NCBI RefSeq assembly: GCF_009730915.1
Contig: NC_052486.1
Coordinates: 21,419,589 to 21,483,588 of the forward strand
Length of the DNA: 64,000 bases
From: Dioscorea cayenensis subsp. rotundata
Taxonomy: Eukaryota > Streptophyta > Magnoliopsida > Dioscoreales > Dioscoreaceae
Reading direction: 5' to 3'
Below are positions 36,813 to 47,104 of the stretch, piece by piece. The position numbers and the translations under genes were made by a program. Below the pieces are notes generated by a model, which did no database searches, was not told the origin of the DNA, and was given only the letters and a program-made list of their open reading frames with translations. Positions within the stretch are counted from its first letter, which is position 1; the number at the start of each line of letters is the position of its first letter.

Positions 36813-37037
36813 TGTTACGTATTGTTGACTTCAAATTCTCGTTAGTAATTTAGTAGAAACTATATTATAAATTTCTGATGTTGTCATAACTTCTACTTTC
36901 CAACCATAATAAAAGATATAAATATGTGGATAGACCCTACTGAACCTGGATTATAACTAAAAAAAAAGAAAATATATAATTAAGTTCACAATCATCCAAA
37001 CTAATTAAAATAAGAAATAGGAATCTACATCATTTAC

Positions 37038-38176
37038 CTGCTTTTACATGTCCAAAGTGATGGTTTTTAATTAGATCTCCATCAAATGACGTAGTTTCAT
37101 AAGAAAAACCCTCGAGACTATGTTAGGCCTATCTTCAAGATGTTGGCCTATAATAGCATTTAATACATATGTTATTTCTGACCATCAAGGATTGCAAGTG
37201 AATGTAATAAATAGTTTAGGATAGCCAAAAAATCTACAAATAGCTATTGCATCTTGGTATTTTTCAATCATATACCTAAGGCTTGGTATAAAACTTGCAG
37301 GTAAAATCATGTGCTTCCCAATACTATTGCACTGCAGATCTTCTTGAGTAGTTGCATCTCTAACAGTCTTGTACATTTCAGTCCTCAATGATGTTTGATG
37401 CTCTCTAATATATCTTAATCTTGTGTCTTCAATTATAGCATAATAATCAACTATAAATTGTTGAAAAAGTCAACATTCTCTTAGCAGGGTATTATTCTCA
37501 ATATTTCTTTGTTGAATCAAGTAAGCATAATATTTTCTCATAGTTAAACACTTCCTGTCTAATTTACATCGTATTGGAGATTCTTCATAAGGTATATTTA
37601 GATGAAAGCAATCTTCTCCATAAGGAAAGAGTAATGGATATTGAAGTGGCATGAACAATGGATGTAGATCACCAATTCTTTTGAAACCTTCTTGTTTGTG
37701 TTCTACTATAATATCCCTTCCATGGTCATTAATACCAATATCACCTACAATGAGAGCAACAATTTCTGGAGCTGATGGTGCAGAATAGTTACGGTCATTA
37801 TTATTTCGATTTGCAATAAGCTTGATCCTAATTGGCAATTCTTTAAATTGCATGTGAATTTCTCTTGCACTCCGGAAGACTTTAACAATCTCATTGTATT
37901 CATCCAACATAATCCCTAATCAGCATATGATATCATTGTCCAATCCTTGAATACCATCATCAAATTGGAAGCATGACATTCTATAACTTAATTCAACATC
38001 CGATACAATCATGTACAGCTATGCAAATTTAGCTGTTTGCCCAGCAATTGGAAGTAGAGACCCCATTCTATGATAATTTTGTCCTGATAACTTGAATAGA
38101 TAAGGCCCAGGTCTTTGATTGACACTATTATCAACAATACCACCAAGTGAAGTAAATTGGAAAAGTGAGTTGTATA
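37038..38176 (-). pseudogene. Helitron Rep/helicase protein, central part, decayed
   Basis: Reads on the minus strand from about 38176 down. Blocks match the Helitron helicase-like N-terminal domain: LFQFTSLGGIVDNSVNQRPG, SGQNYHRMGSLLP, LHPLFMPLQYPLLFPYGED, then LPASFIPSLRYMIEKYQDAI and GYPKLFITFTCNP. One frame runs through most of it, interrupted by TAG at 38019-38021 and TGA at 37920-37922, 37470-37472 and 37185-37187. A further shift lies near the end, before a GT donor at 37037/37036. The two-His Rep motif and the helicase domain would lie beyond, toward or inside the gap. It is the downstream half of the protein whose N-terminal half is at 43267-44129. Confidence 0.82.
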
Positions 38177-38339
38177 TGTTTATATAAAAAATTTTGTATG
38201 TCCTAATTCAAATCAAATTAAAATTTTAAAACCACATGTGACTCAATCATAATCAAATTAGGACAACATATGGATAAGATAAATAAATTTCATAATATTT
38301 GGATATATTCAAGATTACCCAAGAATACATATCCTGAGG

Positions 38340-38396
38340 CGATCTAAACATTAAAATCCAAAGATCAGCCTAGAGCACAGATCTCAAAGCAATCTA

Positions 38397-38476
<80 letters not shown>

Positions 38477-38985
38477 ATCCCTACATTAGCCGAGAGCACA
38501 GATCTCAAGGCGATCCAAAATACTCAAATATCAAGATCTGCCGAAAGCACCGATATCGAGGCGATCTAAATATTCAAATCTCCGGATAAGCCAAGAGCAC
38601 CGATCTTGAGGCAATCCAAAATACTCAAATATCAAGATCAGCCGAGAACACATATTTCAAGGCTATCTAAATATTCAAATCTGCTTATAAGCCAAGAGTA
38701 CCGATCTCGAGGCGATCCAAAATACTCAAATATCAAGATCTACCGAGAGCACAGATCTCAAAGCAATCTAAAAAAATATTCAAATATCCGAATCAGCAAA
38801 GAACACATATTTCAAGGCGATTCAAAATATCCAAAATCTTAAGATTAGTCAAGAGTACTGATCTCAAGGCAATCTAAAAATATCAAAATCTCTGGATTAG
38901 TTAAGAGCACCGATCTTGGGGTGATTCAAAATATTCAAATCTCAAGATCAATCGAGGGTACAAATCTCGAGATGATCTCAAATCC
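38340..38985 (+). repeat. Degenerate tandem array of a unit of about 51 bp
   Basis: A unit of the form GATCAGCCGAGAGCACAGAT followed by CTCAAGGCGATC and TATTCAAAT recurs about 12 times; the GATCTCAAGG block falls near 38501, 38552, 38602, 38703, 38754, 38860, 38912 and 38963. An (AT)n run interrupts the left end. Confidence 0.82.
38402..38472. repeat. (AT)n microsatellite, about 71 bp
   Basis: An uninterrupted AT repeat inserted between the first and second copies of the 51-bp array. Other long trinucleotide tracts follow at 39022-39060 and about 39090-39130. Confidence 0.92.
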
Positions 38986-39017
38986 AAGATCAGATATGAA
39001 TACGAATCACGAAGCAA

Positions 39018-39061
<44 letters not shown>

Positions 39062-39524
39062 AATTAATAAATTAAATCAGATAAAAGGGATAATAATAAT
39101 AATAATAATAATAACAATAATAATAATAAAAAATTAAAATAACATAGATAAAATCGGATAAAAAATATATAATAAAAATAGATTAAAATAAAATAAATCA
39201 AATCGGATAAAAAAATAAATATTATAAAATAAATTAAAAAATAGCATAAATAAAATCTGATGACAAATATATATATATATATATATAATTAAAATATATA
39301 AATCAAATAAATAAATAAATAATAATGATAATAAAAATAATAAAATGAAGAAGATAGTAAATATGATAAAAATATATATGTAAAATAATAATTATAATAA
39401 TATAATATAGTATATTATAATATAAATATAAAATAAAAAAAATTAAAATCAAATCAAATCAGAATAAATAAATAAATAAATATGTATATAATAATAATAA
39501 TAATAATAATAATCAAACAATATA

Positions 39525-39564
<40 letters not shown>

Positions 39565-39583
39565 GGAAATATAAAAAATCGAA

Positions 39584-39619
<36 letters not shown>

Positions 39620-39620
<1 letters not shown>

Positions 39621-41470
39621 TATTCGTGTTCGTGGTCACTTCACGATCGAGGGCATTGCCTCCATTATCATGGCAACCGCTCCCACGATCGTCCACGAGG
39701 AAGGTGGTTAGAAGGTTTTAAAGCAAAGGCAGCGAGAGGCAATGGGTGGGGGCTGGTTTTCTCTCTACAAAAAAAAAACTCATATAAGAAAGAAATAGAA
39801 GACGAGCGAGAGAGGGCGAGAGGAGGACTGGCCAAAGAAGAATTGAAGAGAGCAAGGAAAAGGAAGAAGAAGGAAGGATCAAAGAAGAAGAAAATCAAAG
39901 GAGTCAGAAGGAGGAAGAAGGAGAAGACGAGCGAGGATGGAGCCAAAGAAGAAGAAAAAACGGGGAACCAAAAGTGAGGGACGACTAAAGAAAGAAAGAA
40001 AAAGAGGAAGACTCTCGGTTCCCATCGCTACCAATATGTACATATACAAATACATAATAAAAAAAAGGAGAATAGGTCGTTGCTGTCCCGCCGAAGCCAA
40101 AAACCAACCCGTCGCCTACCATCAATATTGTCGTCGCCACAACCATTGCTGCCCGCCAACTGGTGCCGCTTTTGATGTGGAGCCCATGAAGACATAGAAG
40201 CCTGGGAAACTGCAAGATATTGTGAAGACGGTGGAACCGAAGCATGAAGAGACAATGAAGATACAAGAGCCTGAGAAGATGTTGCCATCGCCGATGTAGC
40301 CACGTTGCTGTCTTCATCCTTGCAGCGGTCGCTTTTGATATTGAGCCTATGAAGCCGATGAGGAGAAATGAAGGAACCAGAGCCGCAACTCCCGGGTTTC
40401 TTAGGGTGTACTCAAGGTGTTGTTGTCAGCTGCATCACTTTCCGTGGAGCACCTTAATATTCATTTTAATGGGATGATACCTGCTATGGTGGAGAGGTTT
40501 GGGGATGGGCCGCAGCAAATGGCTTCTTTGCTTCTACAGAATTTACACTTCAAAGAATCTGTTAGATGATTCAAACGATGGTGTAAAAGAATCCCGACTA
40601 CATGCCGTGAGGAGATGAACATGAACGTTGGACCACAGTTTCACGACGAACTGCAACGCTACCATCTTCCTCCTCCTTATCTAATAATGAGTGATCGGAT
40701 TCAAGATCACAGTGCATGTGATTGGATTGTGTTTTATTCTGGTGGAGCCCTACTTGCCGATGGAGAACTCTGCCGATGGATTTATATATCAATTTTCACC
40801 AACAATGAGCATCCATGAAGCACTGACGATGTCGACCTAATATATGTTTGCACGAGGACATATGGTTGTACGATGCGAGCATGATGGAGGAGGACTCGTA
40901 TGTGTCAACACAGCTCTATGACATTGAGTTTATTCACTCCAGCATGACATGCATGTAGGTGGGATGGCTAAAAGCAGTGGAGTTGCTTGACATCCGAGCT
41001 TGTTTAATGCATTAAAATATGATTTGGTTTAAGACAAATAATGAATGCAACTGATGAGTTACTTCTCAAAACAAAAGATGCTGTAGAAGAACTGAAGACA
41101 GATACATATGCATATTTCAAAAATACCTTATGAGACTCAATATGTAAAGAATACTAGAAAAGTTTAACATGGCCCAGTTACTACGCCTACAACATGCAGA
41201 ACACCATCCAGGATGAACAAGAAGAGCATACAATACTTATGCTTTATCTGGCCATAATTGGTTTGAAGAGGAAGATAAATGAAGTCAAAACCAGTGTTGT
41301 AGTCTTAAAGGCCAATTTAAAATCAATGATTAGAGAAACGAAGACTATTAATCACACCAAATTACGGGTTTCTTTCACAATTCTCTCATGCACTATGAGG
41401 AAGTCTTTAAGAACAATGTACATGATCTACATGGAGTGGTGCCTGTGCTGCATGTTGGTCTTGCCATAAC
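39620..41470. other. Unrecognised, less AT-rich core of the 5.09 kb insertion
   Basis: Less AT-rich than its surroundings, with a purine-rich block (39770-40000) and short open stretches on both strands; on the plus strand about 40615-40818 and 41194-41469 are open. None resembles a transposase, integrase or reverse transcriptase that I can recognise. It could be transduplicated host sequence or the untranslated core of a non-autonomous element. Confidence 0.4.
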
Positions 41471-42193
41471 ATTAATATATATATACACATATATATTATT
41501 ATTTCAAAATGTGACCAAGCAAATAGCATAGGAGCTCTGATTTAATTCATTGTTGATGCAACAATCATGCTATAAGTGAATGTTTACATGGCACTCTTTC
41601 ATACGAAATGACTTTGAGAAGCATGATCCTTGTCTTCTTGACCAATGGATGCCTTCATTGTCACGGATTCACAGTTAATATTATTAATTTTTACCTCACT
41701 CATTTAGGAAAAAAAGGTGGGCCCATCATGAAATGAAATTCGTGATTAAGCAAATGAGAAACATGCATCATGTTCTGGTTCATTAAAAAAATAATTAAAA
41801 GTGGGTCCCACCACTTGGAAATGAATAAACAAAAACTGAGATGCATGTAATGGCATGCATGCACTCACGTGCCTCATATAAAAAAAATAAAAAAAATATA
41901 ATAAAGGCGGGCCCCACCATACACATGGGAATAAATATGATTTTTATATATATAAAATAAAAATAAAATTGTGGAGATATATGTGATTTTGGAGATACCT
42001 GTGATGACAAGTTTAAGATTAAAAATATTCCCAAGACTCTGTTATTACTTTATAATGAATATGCTCTCTAGTCAGCTCATGCTTCAAATAATCAAACTTG
42101 TTTGGTGGGGTAACAGCATTCATGCAAGCAACGAGGGCAATGTTGGCTCGGAACCCAAAAATTGTACTCGCATGAAGAGGATATGCAGCAACA

Positions 42194-42228
<35 letters not shown>

Positions 42229-42377
42229 CTCAAGACAATGACAAGATATGTATTTCAAAGATGCGACAAGGCATATGCAGAGACATATCATAAATGTTCA
42301 TATATATATGATGACAAAAAAATGTATATATATATATATATATCGAAGCAACCAAGTCAAGACTCAAAATATGAAAA

Positions 42378-42825
42378 GAGTCAAGACTTAAAAATCCATA
42401 TAAACTGACAATTGGACTCAGTAGTCTCAAGACATCAAAAGTCGAAGACCCAAAGAGTTTCATAAGTCAATATTTAAAAATTCATATAAATTGACAATTG
42501 GACTCAATAGTCTCAAGACATCAAAAGTCGAAGACCCAAAGAGTTTCATAAGTCAATATTTGAAAATCCATATAAATTAACAATTGGACTCAGCAGTCTC
42601 AAGACATCAAAAGTCGAAGACCCAAAGAAGTCCACAAGTCAATATTTGAAAATCCATATAAATCAACAATTGGACTCAGCAGTCTCAAGACATCAAAAGT
42701 CGAAGACCCAAAGAAGTCCACAAGTTAATATTTAAAAATCCATATAAATCGACAATTGAACTCAGAGGTGTCAAGACATCATAAGTTAAAGACCCAAAGA
42801 GTTTCACAAGTCAAGACTTGAAGGA
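42378..42825 (+). repeat. 86-bp tandem repeat, about five copies
   Basis: The string ATTGGACTCA (ATTGAACTCA in the last copy) recurs at 42411, 42497, 42583, 42669 and 42755, exactly 86 bp apart each time, within highly similar units (CAAGTCAATATTTGAAAATC start, CGAAGACCCAAAGA end). Period regularity suggests recent expansion. It lies near the right end of the 5.09 kb insertion. Confidence 0.92.
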
Positions 42826-43266
42826 AGCTTCACGAGCATAAAAGCCGAAGTTTATGGAAAGTCAAAATCAAGTTTATAATTCATCAACATAGAGAATCCA
42901 TAACTTGAAATACAAATCAAATCAAAAGATGCAAAAATGCCCAAGACACAAGTTCAGACACAAGTCAAGATGCATAAGTCAAAATGATTTCAAATTTCTT
43001 GTATTTTCAATGAAATCCATGAATTCATATTTATTGAAATAAATGAAATTGATTGTCATAACTTATTTCCTTGTTTCACACTTATTTCTTAATCGGAGGT
43101 TCCTGCGACAATGTCCATGGTAATTAACACTAAGGACTTGCCCCTAATAGAAGTCATGAACCCATAATCTCTTGAAGTCATAAAAAATTAAATTTGATTT
43201 GTAATCCATTTATTTTTAACCGGTCTAACTCTAATTAAAAGCCGGGTGAGAAAAAAGGAGTCCACA

Positions 43267-44129
43267 GTATATTCTAATCTGCTCTTTAAATTTTGAATTT
43301 CTTACTCCACCATTACCATCAAGTAATCGTCGTAAAAAAGATGGGGCTGGTTTATGTAGAGGAAGAGAAATAAGCCCTTGCTTGCAACACATATTAAATT
43401 TTGGATTTGAAGTAGATTTGGATAGGTCGATTCTTTCATCATACCACATGAATGCATTGCAAAATAAGCATTTGAAAATTGGCCCACTAAAGTATGAAGA
43501 TTAAAATATCGTTCTTGTTACAATCATTAAGAGAAGAATAATCTACAGAACTGTATATGTGAGAAATTTGTAATTGTAGATTTGAGAAAAATTTAAAATA
43601 CTTAGATTGTAGATGTGACTATTTTAGAAATAATGATAATGGAAATATAGGGAATAACTAAAGAAGGAGAAGGCTTACTTTGGTGTTGATTGTTTAAAAC
43701 AGTACTGGAATCATTTGTCTTAACATGAATGGGTGAAAGATTAATTTCATGATTAGTAGAATCATCTTCATTGTTGGTCATTAGTAGATCAGATCCCAAG
43801 AGTCCAAACATATATTATGATCTACTTGTTGAAGCATCAGCATTAGGACATGCCTCATTTCTATTGGCAAATCGTTTGTTGTTGGAATAGACGCTAAATC
43901 CACCATCAAGTTCATATGAGTCTAATTGTAATGTAGACTCAATATTGATTTCATCATTAGCGTCAATATAACATTGTGATTGAAGATGTGTGGGTATTGA
44001 CTTATTATTTCTATTATTTATTCTTTTAGCCTTTATAATATCCATCCGTCTTATTCTGTTGTATGTAGCATCTGATTTACTTATAATAGGTATCAAATCA
44101 GTCTTTTTAATATGATGGGGCTTAGTCAT
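43267..44129 (-). pseudogene. Helitron protein, N-terminal part
   Basis: Minus-strand coding remains. The first exon starts at about 44129 (MTKPHHIKKTDLIP). A GT donor follows a Gln-Ser-Lys codon run near 43673. A second segment, ending at 43272, carries FKCLFCNAFMWYDERIDLSK, FNMCCKQGLISLPLHKP and FKEQIRIY, the Cys-rich region conserved at the start of plant Helitron proteins (CxxC...WYDER...CC). Translation is then cut by the 5.09 kb insertion. Together with 37038-38176 it forms one degraded autonomous-type Helitron in minus orientation. Confidence 0.8.
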
Positions 44130-44475
44130 TTTTTGAATTTTGCATGAATCTTTTGTAACATAACTGAAGTAAGATGATCAACAAGAAATAAAATAAAAAA
44201 ATTAGTATAATATTCACTTCACATAGTGTAAATATCATATAAGTATAAAATATATAAAAAAAATTCTTACCTCAAAAGAAGTTTGCAAACATTCAAATCA
44301 GCCTACCACTTCTAATCAAGCTTTTCAATCTACATAACATTATTGCATTTAGAAACAAATCTTCAAATTTGCAATGTAAACACCATAGCATAATTTAATT
44401 AAATTCTTCTTGCTTTAAGTATAGAAGGATTCCACATTAATTGAATAGATACATAAATGCAATATTTGTATTAAG

Positions 44476-44535
<60 letters not shown>

Positions 44536-45780
44536 CAATATCTTCCTTCTCTCTCTCTCTTCTCTCTCTCTCTGTATTTGGTTTTAAAAGACTTGTTTTT
44601 ATAGATAACCTATATGTCACAAAATTATAATTATTTTTCACATTATTAAATATATTGTGATGGATAATATGATAATCATTTATTAATTTAGTTATTATAT
44701 TAAACAAAACATTTGTAGTATATTATTTATCAATCATAAATATTACAGGATATTTGTTTCTTCATGAGATTTATATTTTATTAGATTTAATGTATCTAAT
44801 TACATAGTAAATGATAGTTAATGATGGATTTTCTTTATCAAGCAAGTATTCGCTTTCATTAATAATATTAAATTGTTTGAGAATATATATTGACATTGAC
44901 TATTTTTATGATGTTGTGCATCTATAATATGTAAAAATTGTTTTAATTACTTAATTGTTATGTAATTATAAGAGACATGTAATAAGTTTTTAATTTTTGC
45001 ATAATATTTCTGAACAAATTATTGTAATTATAATATTTATAAACAAAGTATTGTTCATTCATTAATTGTATCATTTTAAAAAACATATTTGTTGTATATT
45101 ACTTAATTACTAAGATTATTAAATATATCTAATGATATGAATAGATTGTGTTAATGATGAATTCTCATCATCTTTCATCATCAATAATATATATTGCTTA
45201 AGAATATATATTGGTTTTTTATGTATCCAATTATAATATGTAGGTAACATTTTTATTACTTAATACAGTCATATTATTAATTATAAAATGTGTAACATCA
45301 TTGATTTATTAAAAGCGGGAAATTAATTTTGTATAAGAAATATTTAGATCATAATATTAATTTTGTAATAGCAAAATATTTAGTTTAAAGTAATTCCATT
45401 AAAAACAAACGAAAACTATGTAAGTGCTTAAAATATGCCTTTTTTATATATTACAATCTAAATGTATTATAAATGAAGTAAGACATCTATTTAAAAAAGA
45501 TATGAAAACTTTATCATAAGATTATCATTTATACATTATAAGTAGAGCATAAAGAAAATATAGATATAGATATGAAAAAGGAGAAAATATTTTTTTTCCT
45601 CAAACAGTTATGGTAAACATTTGAATCAAACTCAGCCCTTTTTTTTAAACATATAAAAACAATAGCAAATGAGATACAATTTAAAGATAATAAAAGTAAT
45701 ATGTTAATAATATTTTGATAGAAAATTAAATTTCATGCTTTATTACTGCAATATATGGGCAGACAAACTGGAAAAACTGC

Positions 45781-45815
<35 letters not shown>

Positions 45816-46337
45816 AGTGTATTATCTACTCTCAATGTGCATGTATTACTTGTGGTGATACTAATAATTTACTAACACAACTTCATTGCATGCCCAAATC
45901 ATCTATAACATGAACTATATAATCTCTGAAGAAAATTATCATTACGTTTTTTCAATGCCAGACTCGCTAGAAGGTAATAGATTATTAATAAATTCCTCAA
46001 AAGGATTCATGTAATTTCCATTTGGATTGCAAATGTATAATCTAAAATAGAGGAATTAATCACCCAATCAACTCAACTGAAGAGTTTAAAAAAAAAATAA
46101 TAATAAGCAATAGATTGGAGTAGACAATGAACTGTTAATTAGTGAATGTTGGTCATAATTTATTAAGTTTGATACAGTCTTTATCATTATCAAATTTATA
46201 AGTTTGGTTTATTATTACAAAAATAATACATTTGTATTTTAAACTTACATAGTTAGATATATATATATATATGTAGTAATATATAACAATAGTGGAATCT
46301 ATTTAATAATAATAATAATAATAATAGTAATAGTAAT

Positions 46338-46395
<58 letters not shown>

Positions 46396-46603
46396 TATAC
46401 AATGATACTGATATGCATATAAATGGGACAAGAATACAAAACACACATTTTATTACATATTTAATATAATTACTCTTGCACTGCAAATATAAAACACATT
46501 ATATTTATACTAAATTCAAATTTATTTTAATAACTAAGGAAACTATTTCCTTTTTCCCACATCCAAGAAAGAAAGCATGTATTGAAGTAGATCTTCTTTC
46601 TTA
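44130..46603. other. AT-rich gene-free stretch
   Basis: No coding signal. Contains long microsatellites: (TAA)n at 44477-44534, a short GT run near 45795-45815, and the compound tract at 46303-46395. It may be part of the Helitron's 5' region. Confidence 0.45.
46303..46395. repeat. (AAT)n(AAC)n compound microsatellite
   Basis: AAT/AGT units pass into about 20 AAC units (46337-46395). The minus-strand poly-Leu reading frame here is an artefact of the repeat. Confidence 0.92.
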
Positions 46604-47056
46604 TCAGATCATAAATGAATTTTGGTTACTTTTAGATTGATCTGTCAGTATAATCCTGCCCTTCAGCTTGTCCAACTCATTAGTAACCATTGCAAGACTT
46701 TCTGATAACATTTTCATTAGCATTTTTAATTGTTGTAATTCATCTTTAACGTCAAATAGCTCCTTCTCATTCACATCTTTAATAATAATAATAATATTAA
46801 AAATACTTTTAAGGTGCTTTATAGCACGTAAGGCAACATTATTTTCAGCTGTTTTTTTGATAGATGATTCCGATCCAAACTGTTCATGAACTCCACAACT
46901 ATCTTCAAATATGATTTTACATACAAAAGATGGAGTATGATCTGATCCATGTTTCTCGCATACATAATTTGCAAGTGGTAATATTAATTTTTCTAAAAGT
47001 GCCTTGAGTATTACCTTAAATTGTACTTCAACAACAACATGCCAGTCGCCTTCCAT
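46604..47056 (-). CDS. Small single-dsRBD protein with C-terminal coiled coil
   Basis: Intronless ORF of 150 aa when started at Met 47056 (MEGDWHVVVEVQF); an in-frame Met at 47104 is less likely. Residues about 17-82 fit a double-stranded RNA-binding motif: PLANYVCEKHGSDHTPSFVC, then the beta strand KIIFEDSCG, FGSESSIKKTAENNVALRAI and KHLK, the alpha2 helix that normally contacts RNA (here KKTAENNVALRA in place of KKxAKxxAA). The C-terminal part is a leucine-rich heptad-like helix (LQQLKMLMKMLSESLAMVTN) typical of a coiled coil. A five-Ile run between them comes from a TAA/ATT microsatellite. A TATA-like CTTATATAGG lies about 180 bp upstream. It could be a real small RNA-binding gene, or a fragment captured by the neighbouring Helitron (same strand, 2.5 kb upstream of its ORF). 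Confidence 0.6.
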   Translation of the reverse strand: MEGDWHVVVEVQFKVILKALLEKLILPLANYVCEKHGSDHTPSFVCKIIFEDSCGVHEQFGSESSIKKTAENNVALRAIKHLKSIFNIIIIIKDVNEKELFDVKDELQQLKMLMKMLSESLAMVTNELDKLKGRIILTDQSKSNQNSFMI

Positions 47057-47104
47057 TTTTCCCACATGTTGTGATTTATTAAGAATAGAGGGGAAAAAAA
47101 TCAA

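Larger units (their letters stand above)
38177..43266. mobile_element. 5.09 kb insertion splitting the Helitron, class uncertain
   Basis: The Helitron reading frame breaks at ...QIRIY and resumes as NSLFQFTSLGG 5 kb away. The insertion point is duplicated as GTATA (38172-38176 and 43267-43271), and the insert begins TG and ends CA, as LTR retrotransposons do. I cannot find a matching LTR at the two ends, nor gag/pol. The interior holds two tandem-repeat arrays, long AT-rich microsatellites and a less AT-rich centre (about 39620-41470) with short, unrecognised reading frames. Candidates are a non-autonomous large retrotransposon derivative with diverged LTRs, or an unclassified element. Confidence 0.7.

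Noticed and set aside
35794..36834. Long open frame across the N run
   Set aside because: It consists almost wholly of undetermined bases; it is the assembly gap.
38340..38985. CRISPR-like regular repeats
   Set aside because: Units are degenerate tandem copies without unique spacers of constant size; this is a plant nuclear minisatellite.
39454..39977. Lys/Glu-rich and Tyr/Ile-rich open frames
   Set aside because: Explained by (AT)n and purine-rich low-complexity sequence.
37185..44129. Helitron as an intact autonomous element
   Set aside because: Four in-frame stops, frame shifts, a 5 kb insertion and missing helicase region show that it is dead.
46253..46486. Poly-Leu open frame
   Set aside because: Translation of the AAC/AAT microsatellite.
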